Positions 33,009 through 41,305 of a stretch of 64,000 nucleotides of DNA are shown here, piece after piece. The notes beneath the pieces are model-generated. The model saw only the letters and a list, made by a program, of their open reading frames with translations, was not told the origin of the DNA and ran no database searches. The DNA is taken from positions 372,001-436,000 of the forward strand of contig CAZFTJ010000001.1 in the NCBI GenBank assembly GCA_964521865.1, read 5' to 3'. Source of the stretch: CAYSRJ01 sp964521865. Its GTDB lineage: Bacteria > Spirochaetota > B62-G9 > DRHN01. The position numbers and the translations under genes were made by a program. Each line of letters starts with the position of its first letter. Within the stretch, counting starts at the first letter, position 1.

Positions 33009-34355
33009 ATGGGAAGGGACGTGGATAAATTCGGTAGAGAAAAGATTGAAAATTTTCTCGAGAGGGTGAGGGAGAGTAATCTGATGAGGTTTGATAACCT
33101 TATGCAGACTCTGCTCGAGAAGATAAAAACGAACAATTTTCGAGTGTTCAAATCCTTTAAGCTGCAAAGCGGCATAAAGATCCAGAACCTGCACGTTGTC
33201 GCCATCTGGCTTCAAAACCTGAATGTCGGTAATCTGAAGACGCGGCTCACACTCCCCGATGTGGAAGTCGAATGGAGGGAAATCGGGGAAAACATCCTTC
33301 TCGTGCTCCTCTCCATTCTCCTCTATATGTCGGTCATTTTCACGGAGCTTTCTTTTGTGCCCTTTATGATTATCGTTGTCAAACGGGGATGGAAGGAAGG
33401 GCTGATGTATCTTGTCATCGGAACTGTAGCCGTCCTGTATCTTATGATACACGAAGTGGGAAAGCTTCCTCTGGACAGTGATGTCATGCTCTTTTCTCCC
33501 ACCCACTACTCCTTCAGTTTTATAGAACGGGTAACCGGGCTCAGAGGAGGTCGTTTTCTCGACTTCTTCTTTACTTTCGGACTTTTCGGCATTGTGCTGG
33601 GGTATTTCGTTTCAAGAAACTACAGGCTGAACTACGTCATATTCTTCAGCCTTACCGTGTATGTGGGTATAGCCATTTTACCGCTGATAATATCCGGCAT
33701 GATCGGCGGCTTTCACCAGTTTATTGCGAACTATTCGAAATTCGTGGATGCAAAGACAAACAGTTACGTTGATCAGTACCTGTCCCAGATGAGCAATCAT
33801 CGTGTTCTTCTGATGAGCAGGGGGATCGACTACAACGCGGTTTCACGAAAGATAGAGATTGCTGCCGACCTGTACAAGAGAAACGTTATTTTCGGCATTG
33901 CACCGCGCGGCGGGTATCTTGTCAAACAGATCTTTATCATCTTTGTCGGTATTCTCTGCGTCAAGTTTTACCTTACCAGAAAGCACATCAACAGGGCGGC
34001 ACTCTCCTTCAGCATCAAGAATTACCGGATCCAGGACAGCTGGGTATGGGCGCTCGTCGTCGCGTGGGGATTGGTATACATCAACCTCTATCTTAAAAAT
34101 CAAATATTCGGTATAGTAAGCTGGAATATTGCGGTTGTATTTTCGCTGCTCTTCTTTATCAGGGGGCTTTCGATAATCAAGATTCTTGCCGATAGAATCA
34201 GGATCCCGCAGATTCTCCAGTACATGGTTCTCATCTTTTTTCTCTTTTATTCGTTTATATTTTTCGTCACCATTGTCACCGGTATCGGAGTTGCCGATAT
34301 ATGGCTTAAAATACACGACAGTATTGAAAATATGAAGAAGAGGAGCGGTTCATGA
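33009..34355 (+). CDS. DUF2232 (YybS-like) polytopic membrane protein
   Basis: A 448-residue membrane protein of the DUF2232/YybS type, commonly found between the S18 and L9 genes. About 95 mostly charged residues come first, then seven or eight hydrophobic helices (first one ENILLVLLSILLYMSVIF). A soluble loop around MSRGIDYNAVSRKI sits in the middle. Its function is unknown; the fold is reminiscent of small-molecule or vitamin transport components. Its stop overlaps the rplI ATG by four bases. The ATG at 33009 has the ribosome site very close; a GTG at 33021 is possible. The long charged N-terminus is not typical of the family as I know it. Confidence 0.8.
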   Translation: MGRDVDKFGREKIENFLERVRESNLMRFDNLMQTLLEKIKTNNFRVFKSFKLQSGIKIQNLHVVAIWLQNLNVGNLKTRLTLPDVEVEWREIGENILLVLLSILLYMSVIFTELSFVPFMIIVVKRGWKEGLMYLVIGTVAVLYLMIHEVGKLPLDSDVMLFSPTHYSFSFIERVTGLRGGRFLDFFFTFGLFGIVLGYFVSRNYRLNYVIFFSLTVYVGIAILPLIISGMIGGFHQFIANYSKFVDAKTNSYVDQYLSQMSNHRVLLMSRGIDYNAVSRKIEIAADLYKRNVIFGIAPRGGYLVKQIFIIFVGILCVKFYLTRKHINRAALSFSIKNYRIQDSWVWALVVAWGLVYINLYLKNQIFGIVSWNIAVVFSLLFFIRGLSIIKILADRIRIPQILQYMVLIFFLFYSFIFFVTIVTGIGVADIWLKIHDSIENMKKRSGS

Positions 34356-34798
34356 AGGTAATACTGGTGCAGGACATCCCGGGAATCGGCGAGGAGGGTG
34401 ATTTCAAGGACGTTGCAAAAGGGTATGCGCGAAACTACCTCTTTCCGAAAGGATTTGCAGTTGAGGATACTACCTTCAATAGAAATAGAATGAAGGAGCA
34501 GCAGAAGAAGATCGAGCTTCGCAAGGTAAAAAAGCGGGAAGAGGCGCAGAAGCTTGCCGATGAGATTTCGGCACTGTCGATAAATATTTCGGCGGCTGTC
34601 GGCGCCAATGAAAAGCTCTTCGGAGCGGTTCATGAGCAGGATATTGTAAAAGCGCTGAAAGAGCAGGGATATGAAATAGAGAAAAAGAATATCGAGCTTG
34701 CCGAACCTATTAAAACAACCGGCGTCTACAGGGTGCCGCTCAGGATATATGAGGATATTCGGGCCGAGCTCAAAGTATGGGTCGTAAAAGAGGGCTGA
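34352..34798 (+). CDS. rplI: 50S ribosomal protein bL9
   Basis: A full-length 148-residue L9. The N-terminal rRNA-binding domain reads MKVILVQDIPGIGEEGDF and KGYARNYLFPKG; a long connecting helix follows, and the C-terminal domain ends in YEDIRAELKVWVV. The ATG is shared with the stop of the DUF2232 gene, and AGGAG lies upstream. It precedes dnaB by 8 bases, the usual rplI-dnaB pair. Confidence 0.96.
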   Translation: MKVILVQDIPGIGEEGDFKDVAKGYARNYLFPKGFAVEDTTFNRNRMKEQQKKIELRKVKKREEAQKLADEISALSINISAAVGANEKLFGAVHEQDIVKALKEQGYEIEKKNIELAEPIKTTGVYRVPLRIYEDIRAELKVWVVKEG

Positions 34799-34806
34799 CC
34801 GGGTCT

Positions 34807-36204
34807 ATGGCAGAGGGATATAAAGACACAGCAGCAACGACACTCACAGACAAGCTCCCTCCGCAAAACCTCGAAGCAGAACGGGCATGCCTTGGGAGCA
34901 TGCTCCTCGATAAAGAAGCGGTAGAAATTGCAATAGACATTCTTCAGAGCGACGATTTTTACAGCGATCAGCATAGAACCGTCTTCGATGCTCTCATCGA
35001 GTTATACAACCGCTCAATCCCCGTCGACATCGTAACGCTTACCGATTTTCTGAAAGACAACGGCGGCCTGGAAAAGTCGGGCGGCATTGTGTACGTGTCT
35101 TCGCTTCTGGAAGAAGTGCCTACCTCTGCAAATATCGAGTACTATGCAAAAATTATCGAGCAGAAATCTCTCCTCCGAAAACTCATCAGGGCGTCATCCG
35201 CGGTGATATCGATGAGCTATGACAAGGAAAAGGACGCCTATGAGATTGTCGATGAAGCGGAAAAGCTCATATTCGATGTCACCGAGAGAAGGGAGGTCAG
35301 GGGCTACTATACGCTCAACGAGGTCATCAAAGACAGCATAACAGCCATCGAAAAGCTCTTTCATCGGGGCGACAACTACACGGGGCTGCCCAGTGGATAC
35401 AAGGAGCTCGATGATCTTACGTCAGGGTTTCAAAGATCGGAATTTATCGTAATTGCGGCGCGTCCCTCGGTGGGGAAAACAGCGTTTGCTCTGAACATAG
35501 CACAGAACATCGGCATCGACCTGAAGAAAAACGTCGCCATATTCAGCCTGGAGATGTCGAAGGAAGCGCTGGTGCAGAGGATGCTCTGCTCGGAGGCGCG
35601 CATCGACAGCCAGCGGCTGCGAAAAGGCCTGCTCAGGACCGAGGAGTGGGGCCCACTTACAACGGCGGCAGGCAGGCTTGCCGAATCCAATATTTTCATA
35701 GACGAGACTCCCGGTATTACCGATATGCAGCTTCGCGCAAAGGCGAGGCGTATTCAGTCGCGGCACGGGCTCGATATGGTCATTGTCGATTACCTCCAGC
35801 TCATGTCATCGATCCGTAAAAAAGAGGGGAGGACGCAGGAAATTTCAGAGATTTCGCGCTCTCTCAAAGCACTCGCACGCGAGCTCAAAATACCGGTGGT
35901 CGCGCTTTCTCAGCTTTCACGTGCGGTCGAGACGCGGGGAAGGGATAAGCGTCCCATCCTTTCCGACCTCAGGGAATCGGGTGCGATAGAGCAGGACGCG
36001 GATGTTGTGATATTCCTGTACAGGGACGAGCTCTACAATCCCAATACCGATAACAGGGACATCGCGGAGATAATTATTCAGAAACAGAGAAACGGTCCCA
36101 CAGGGAAGATAGAGCTTCGATTCTTCAAGGATTTTACACGATTCGAGAATTTAGAGAAATGGGGAGAGCGGTTGGAGCCCTATATGGAAGAGGACGAGTA
36201 CTGA
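34807..36204 (+). CDS. dnaB: replicative DNA helicase DnaB
   Basis: A 465-residue hexameric helicase that unwinds DNA at the fork. The N-terminal domain starts with LPPQNLEAERACLGSMLL; the RecA-like domain has Walker A ARPSVGKTAFAL and Walker B MVIVDYLQLM, then SRSLKALARELKIPV and the arginine region DLRESGAIEQDAD. No intein is present. The ATG at 34807 gives the family start; an upstream ATG at 34777 lies inside rplI. It ends the S6 operon. Confidence 0.95.
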   Translation: MAEGYKDTAATTLTDKLPPQNLEAERACLGSMLLDKEAVEIAIDILQSDDFYSDQHRTVFDALIELYNRSIPVDIVTLTDFLKDNGGLEKSGGIVYVSSLLEEVPTSANIEYYAKIIEQKSLLRKLIRASSAVISMSYDKEKDAYEIVDEAEKLIFDVTERREVRGYYTLNEVIKDSITAIEKLFHRGDNYTGLPSGYKELDDLTSGFQRSEFIVIAARPSVGKTAFALNIAQNIGIDLKKNVAIFSLEMSKEALVQRMLCSEARIDSQRLRKGLLRTEEWGPLTTAAGRLAESNIFIDETPGITDMQLRAKARRIQSRHGLDMVIVDYLQLMSSIRKKEGRTQEISEISRSLKALARELKIPVVALSQLSRAVETRGRDKRPILSDLRESGAIEQDADVVIFLYRDELYNPNTDNRDIAEIIIQKQRNGPTGKIELRFFKDFTRFENLEKWGERLEPYMEEDEY

Positions 36205-36305
36205 TTTTAAATTAAAGAAATCCCGGTGCATTTCTCTTCCTGCTATTCATCGGTATGAATTGTATCAGTACCGCCCGAATTGCTGGTCGTACGTAATTAA
36301 AGCTG

Positions 36306-37109
36306 TTATTCCTTTGTGACGAGCCCCGCCCGATAGGCCTTCAGGTAGTTGGCGCAGTACGGATCTTTGTTCATCAGGGATTCGGCTGCGAGTATCATGC
36401 TCATCATCGTTTTATCGAGCGGGTCTATGAGCGCACCGTCGAGCCCGTTGAACATACATCCGACCACGAATGCCCTGTTCACCTGTTTTCTTGCGGGGAG
36501 GCCGTACGATATATTGCTGAGACCGGTGATGAGCTTTACCCCGGGAAAGTTCTTCTTGACTCCTTTAATAGTTTCGATAACCGTCAATCCATAGGTTGTA
36601 TTGACGCTCAACGGCGTTGTAATCGGGTCTATGGCAATATCCTCTATCTTCTTTCCCGCCTTGACGAGCTCGCCGATGATATTGTCGGCGATTTTGACGC
36701 GTGCATCGGCCTCGTCTGGTATTCCGTTATCGTCGATGCAGAGGCCGAGGACGATGCAGTCGTGCTCGACCGCAACGGGAAATACCTCCTTCCAGCGCTC
36801 GCTTTCCTTTGTAATGGAGTTGAGCATCGGCTTCCCGTTTTTGTGCATTTCGATCCCCATTTTAATTGCAGACCCTCTCGGGCTGTCTATGGAAATCGGT
36901 TTTTCGGTTTCATCCATCACCTCTTCAAGCGTCCATTTAAGAACTGCGAGCTCCTCATTGACAAACGCACCGGCATTGACGTCGATAAAATTCGCACCCG
37001 CTTCATCCTGCCTTTTCGCCAGGCTGCGCAGGTACTCAGCGTCCCTGTTCTGCATTGCTTCCTTTATCTTTTTCCTCGTTGAATTGATAAGCTCACCGAC
37101 AACTACCAT
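36306..37109 (-). CDS. methyltetrahydrofolate:corrinoid methyltransferase-like protein
   Basis: A 267-residue pterin-binding TIM barrel of the methyltetrahydrofolate methyltransferase (AcsE/MetH middle domain) type. Signatures: DVNAGAF near residue 44, the acidic KPISIDSP, LCIDDNGIPDE, DPITTPLSVN and GLSNISYGLPARKQVNRAF. It would pass a methyl group from 5-methyltetrahydrofolate to a cobalt corrinoid protein. It is alone: no corrinoid protein, activator or acetyl-CoA synthase gene lies nearby. GGAGG precedes the ATG. Dihydropteroate synthase is a less likely reading because the GLSNIS loop favours the methyltransferase. Confidence 0.82.
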   Translation of the reverse strand: MVVVGELINSTRKKIKEAMQNRDAEYLRSLAKRQDEAGANFIDVNAGAFVNEELAVLKWTLEEVMDETEKPISIDSPRGSAIKMGIEMHKNGKPMLNSITKESERWKEVFPVAVEHDCIVLGLCIDDNGIPDEADARVKIADNIIGELVKAGKKIEDIAIDPITTPLSVNTTYGLTVIETIKGVKKNFPGVKLITGLSNISYGLPARKQVNRAFVVGCMFNGLDGALIDPLDKTMMSMILAAESLMNKDPYCANYLKAYRAGLVTKE

Positions 37110-37280
37110 TTCCGTCCTCCAATTTGAAAATTTCTGTTAAGGTACTAAATAGTTAAGTTTTTAGCAATGTTTTTTTACGGCTGAAAAATTATTATATTAA
37201 TTACATAAGATGTCGCCCGGGCGGCCGGATATCGGCAGGTAATTCTTTGAAGGTATTTAAAAATTTGAAAGGAACTGATT

Positions 37281-39641
37281 ATGGCAAAGATAGAAATCGG
37301 AGATGCGAAAACGCTCGTGACGCTGGACAGGATGCTTCCGGCAAAGATGCATATAATTCCTATGAAGCTGCGGCCGGTGTTTCCGGGTATTTTCATACCC
37401 CTTATAATCGGCGGTGAGAAATATATAAAAACGATCGAACGTGTGCTCGAGATCGAAGGGTATATCGGGATGATTCTTATACACAATCCCGATGAGGAAA
37501 ACGACCGCGAGGATAACTTTTTCCAGATAGGAACGGTCGGGAAGATCCTCAAAAAGATAAACCTGCCCGACGGAAAGGTAAATATCTTCGTAAATATGCT
37601 CAAACGCTTCAAGATACAGAAATTTCTCAGTTTCGATCCGTATATCACGGCTGCGGTGAGTTATGCGGATGAAGAAACGAAGGACGACGATGAGCTCAGG
37701 GCTCTTATCAGAACACTCTATTCGGAGATAAAGGAGGTTTCGGAGGACAACCCGTATTTCACGGAAGAAATAAAGCTGAACATGGCAAACCTCGACGGAG
37801 CCGAGAAGGTCGCGGATTTCGTGTCGTCGATTCTCAACATAGACAAGTTCGAACAGCAGAAAATCCTCGAAACTTTTGACGTGAAACAACGGATAGAAAG
37901 GGTTCTGACGCTCCTCCACAGGGAGAAAGAGCTGATGAAACTGCAGAAAAAGATACAGGAGAACATAAACGAGAAGGTCACACAGCAGCAGCGCGAGTTC
38001 TTTCTCAAAGAGCAGCTCAAAGCGATCAAGAAAGAGCTCGGCATGGATGTGGATGCGAAGAATCAGGACTACAACAAGTTCAAAAAACTGCTCGACGGCT
38101 TCGAGCTTACGGGAGAGGTGAAGGACAAGGCGTACGAGGAGCTTGAAAAGTTCGGGCTCATGGATACCCATTCACCGGAGTTTGCCGTAACAAGAAACTA
38201 CCTCGATACCATCTGCTCGCTCCCCTGGAACACGTACACGAGGGAAAAGATCGATATCAGGAAGGCGCGGAGGATACTCGACCAGGACCACTACGACCTC
38301 GACGAGGTAAAGGAGCGCATTCTCGAGTTTCTTTCCGTCAAGAAGCTGAAGCCCGAATCCAAAGGCTCGATTCTCTGCCTGGTGGGGCCTCCCGGTGTCG
38401 GCAAAACCTCGGTCGGCAAGTCCGTTGCAAGGGCGATGGGCCGGAAATTTTTTCGGTTTTCATTAGGCGGCATGAGAGACGAGGCGGAGATCAAGGGGCA
38501 CCGGCGAACCTATATAGGAGCAATGCCCGGCAAGATCATACAGGCGCTCAGGATCGTGAGAACCAAGAACCCGGTCGTCATGCTGGACGAGATAGACAAG
38601 CTGGGGGTGAGCTTTCAGGGCGACCCCTCTTCGGCTCTGCTGGAGGTGCTCGATCCGGAGCAGAATATAGATTTCAGGGATCACTATCTGGACCTCCCGT
38701 TCGACCTGTCGAAGATCATGTTTATTACCACGGCGAACACGCTCGATACCATCCCCTCGCCCCTGCTCGACAGGATGGAGGTGATACGCCTCTCGGGGTA
38801 TATCGAGGAGGAAAAGATCGAGATCGGCAGGAGGTATATCATTCCCCGCTCCCTCGATAGAAACGGTCTCGGCAAGAACCAGGTCAGGTTTGAAAAATCC
38901 GCCATGCGCGAGATCCTGCAGGGGTATGTGCGGGAGGCGGGGCTTCGTAATTTCGAGAAAGCCGTCGACAAGATTTCCCGAAAGATAGCGCGAAAGTCGC
39001 TTGAAGAGGAGATTACCCTGCCCTATGCGGTGAAGAAAGAGAATATCAGGGAATTTCTGGGCGAGAGGACCTTTATAGAAGAGATATACAAAAAGATAAA
39101 TCGTGCCGGGATTACCATAGGACTTGCGTGGACACCGCTCGGCGGGGCGACGCTGACGATCGAATCGAACCTGATACCCGGCAAGGGAGACCTCAAGCTC
39201 ACCGGAAGCCTCGGAGAGGTGATGCAGGAATCCGCCAATATAGCGCTCTCGTTCGTGAGAAGCATCGCTCCGGAGTACAAAGTCGACCAAAGAACGTTCG
39301 AAAAAAATTACCTACATCTGCATGTGCCTGCCGGGGCGACCCCGAAAGACGGGCCCTCAGCCGGTATAACGATGGCGACCGCCATGCTTTCACTGGTCAC
39401 TAAAAAAAAGGTAAAAAACAGGCTCGCCATGACCGGTGAAATATCTCTGATCGGGAACGTTCTGCCCGTGGGGGGCATCAAGGAAAAGGTCATCGCTGCG
39501 AAGCGCGCCGGCATCAAAGAGATCGTCCTTCCAGGTGAAAACCAGAAGGACCTCAATGAGATTCCGGACTACATCAAGAAGGGGATCACCTTTCATCTGG
39601 TCGAGAGGATGCGCGATGTGGTGAAGTACGTTTTTGCCTAG
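37281..39641 (+). CDS. lon: ATP-dependent protease Lon
   Basis: A 786-residue LonA. The N-terminal substrate domain (residues 15-210) and coiled helices precede the AAA+ module, with Walker A GPPGVGKTSVGKS near residue 369 and VVMLDEIDKLG. The C-terminal protease has the Ser693-Lys dyad: serine in KDGPSAGI and lysine in GGIKEKV. It degrades damaged and regulatory proteins. Length and motifs are normal. GAAAGGAA lies before the ATG. The AT-rich leader (37110-37280) has no convincing heat-shock site. Confidence 0.96.
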   Translation: MAKIEIGDAKTLVTLDRMLPAKMHIIPMKLRPVFPGIFIPLIIGGEKYIKTIERVLEIEGYIGMILIHNPDEENDREDNFFQIGTVGKILKKINLPDGKVNIFVNMLKRFKIQKFLSFDPYITAAVSYADEETKDDDELRALIRTLYSEIKEVSEDNPYFTEEIKLNMANLDGAEKVADFVSSILNIDKFEQQKILETFDVKQRIERVLTLLHREKELMKLQKKIQENINEKVTQQQREFFLKEQLKAIKKELGMDVDAKNQDYNKFKKLLDGFELTGEVKDKAYEELEKFGLMDTHSPEFAVTRNYLDTICSLPWNTYTREKIDIRKARRILDQDHYDLDEVKERILEFLSVKKLKPESKGSILCLVGPPGVGKTSVGKSVARAMGRKFFRFSLGGMRDEAEIKGHRRTYIGAMPGKIIQALRIVRTKNPVVMLDEIDKLGVSFQGDPSSALLEVLDPEQNIDFRDHYLDLPFDLSKIMFITTANTLDTIPSPLLDRMEVIRLSGYIEEEKIEIGRRYIIPRSLDRNGLGKNQVRFEKSAMREILQGYVREAGLRNFEKAVDKISRKIARKSLEEEITLPYAVKKENIREFLGERTFIEEIYKKINRAGITIGLAWTPLGGATLTIESNLIPGKGDLKLTGSLGEVMQESANIALSFVRSIAPEYKVDQRTFEKNYLHLHVPAGATPKDGPSAGITMATAMLSLVTKKKVKNRLAMTGEISLIGNVLPVGGIKEKVIAAKRAGIKEIVLPGENQKDLNEIPDYIKKGITFHLVERMRDVVKYVFA

Positions 39642-39648
39642 TACCATC

Positions 39649-39666
39649 TCCGGCAGCCGGATTTTT
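39649..39666 (+). terminator. possible short terminator after lon
   Basis: TCCGG-CAG-CCGGA (39649-39661) followed by TTTTT. The stem is only five pairs, so termination may be weak. Confidence 0.4.
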
Positions 39667-39699
39667 CGATCCTGTATCTATTCCGGCTTTTACACCCTC

Positions 39700-39728
39700 T
39701 TTACTTTTCGATTGTAAACGGCTATATT
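39700..39728 (+). promoter_or_regulatory. probable tyrS promoter
   Basis: TTTACT (39700-39705), a 17-base spacer and TATATT (39723-39728). The leader to the tyrS ATG would be about 130 bases; no T-box signature was recognised in it. Confidence 0.45.
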
Positions 39729-39865
39729 GATTCGAATATCACCGGTTCGGGATTCCGCCGCCTTTCGGGCCGGCGAAAGTCAAACGGTTGCGGCAAACGC
39801 CTGTAATAACGGGAAGATCGAATGCGAAGATGCAGGAGCTCATTTATGCGGGATCCGGAGTAATT

Positions 39866-41137
39866 ATGAACCAGTACGACATCTTGAAGGAAAGAGGGTT
39901 TGTTTTTCAGGCCACCGATGAGGACGGCATACGAAGGCTTTTCGATAAAAAGAGGGTGACCGCCTACATCGGTTTCGATCCGACCGCAGATTCTCTTCAC
40001 GCGGGGAGTCTGGTGCCTCTCATGGCTCTCGCACACCTGCAGAGAAACGGCCACAGGCCCATAGCGCTCGTCGGCGAAGGTACCGGGCTGGTCGGCGACC
40101 CGTCCGGAAAAACCGAAACAAGAAAGCTTTTGAGCGTCAGGGATGTGCAGAAAAACGCCCGTGCGCTCAAACGGCAGTTTTCGCACTATATTACATTCGA
40201 TGCAGACGAAGCGCTTCTTATCAACAATGCGGACTGGCTCGTCGAGCTCAAATACGTGGAGTTTCTCAGGGATGTGGGAAAGCATTTTTCCGTGAACAGG
40301 ATGCTCACCGCGGAATCGGTGAAACAGCGGCTCGAGACCGGACTGACCTTTATCGAGTTCAACTACATGGTTCTCCAGGCCTACGATTTCTACGTTTTGA
40401 ACAAAGAGTACGACTGCGACGTGCAGATGGGCGGGCAGGACCAGTGGGGGAACATCGTCGCCGGGATCGACCTCATACGGCGTATGAGCGGAAAGGAAGC
40501 CTACGGCATCACCTTTCCCCTTATTACAAACGCGTCGGGCGAGAAATTCGGAAAATCGGTGAAAGGGGCGGTGTGGCTCGATGCCAAAAAAACGTCGCCG
40601 TACGACTACTACCAGTTTTTCAGAAACACGATGGATGCGGATGTGGGGCGATACCTCGGATATTTTACATTTCTGCCGATGGACGAGGTGCATGCGCTCT
40701 CGCGCCTCAAACCTCCCCTTTTGAACAGGGCCAAGGAAATCCTCGCCTTCGAAGCAACCGGAATTACGCACGGGGAGGAGAGTGCCGTCAATGCGTACCT
40801 CGCCTCTGTCGAGAAATTCGGGGAAGCCGACCCCGGGAGAACGATCGAGACTTCTTCATCCATTGCCGGGATCGCAGGCGGTGAACCGGAGGCGCCCTCC
40901 GTCGCGGTGAAGCGGGATAAAATAACTGCCGGGTTCACTGTTGTCGACGCCTTTGTGGAGGCGGGCCTTGTCAAAAGCAGGGGAGAGGCGAGGAGGCTGA
41001 TACAGCAGGGAGGCGCGTATATCGATGAAAAGCGGATTCTGGATGAAGCGCTCGTATTGAAGGAGGATGATTTCAAAGACCGCACGCTCGAGCTCAGGGC
41101 GGGGAAAAAGCGGCATATGCGGCTTGTGCTGGAATAA
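39866..41137 (+). CDS. tyrS: tyrosyl-tRNA synthetase
   Basis: A 423-residue class I synthetase. The HIGH equivalent is HAGSL in DPTADSLHAGSLVPLM; QMGGQDQWGN binds tyrosine; the KMSKS equivalent is KFGKS. The last 65 residues form the S4 RNA-binding domain (KSRGEARRLIQQGGAYID). The ATG at 39866 follows CCGGAG at good spacing; an ATG at 39788 would add 26 residues with no domain match. Confidence 0.95.
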   Translation: MNQYDILKERGFVFQATDEDGIRRLFDKKRVTAYIGFDPTADSLHAGSLVPLMALAHLQRNGHRPIALVGEGTGLVGDPSGKTETRKLLSVRDVQKNARALKRQFSHYITFDADEALLINNADWLVELKYVEFLRDVGKHFSVNRMLTAESVKQRLETGLTFIEFNYMVLQAYDFYVLNKEYDCDVQMGGQDQWGNIVAGIDLIRRMSGKEAYGITFPLITNASGEKFGKSVKGAVWLDAKKTSPYDYYQFFRNTMDADVGRYLGYFTFLPMDEVHALSRLKPPLLNRAKEILAFEATGITHGEESAVNAYLASVEKFGEADPGRTIETSSSIAGIAGGEPEAPSVAVKRDKITAGFTVVDAFVEAGLVKSRGEARRLIQQGGAYIDEKRILDEALVLKEDDFKDRTLELRAGKKRHMRLVLE

Positions 41138-41219
41138 AGCTCCTGTTCATCGTCGAAAAGGGTATGTGATAAAGAAGAATTGGTATTCAGCTCTGAAGAG
41201 AAATTTTTTTTAATAAATT

Positions 41220-41248
41220 TTGGATATTTCAGGATAGCGTGCTATAAT
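41220..41248 (+). promoter_or_regulatory. promoter of the FN3 lipoprotein gene
   Basis: TTGGAT (41220-41225), a 17-base spacer and a perfect TATAAT (41243-41248), giving a leader of about 50 bases. Confidence 0.65.
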
Positions 41249-41305
41249 GTGAGTTTAAGAGAAACAGGATATTGCAATATGTTTAATCGTTCAAGGGGGC
41301 CCACA

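Noticed and set aside
37110..37280. CIRCE or sigma-32 type heat-shock site before lon
   Set aside because: The TTAGCA start at 37161 has no matching inverted half, and no CTTGAA/CCCCAT pair was seen.
39722..40771. 349-codon frame antisense to tyrS
   Set aside because: Overlaps the whole catalytic part of tyrS and has no recognisable protein character.
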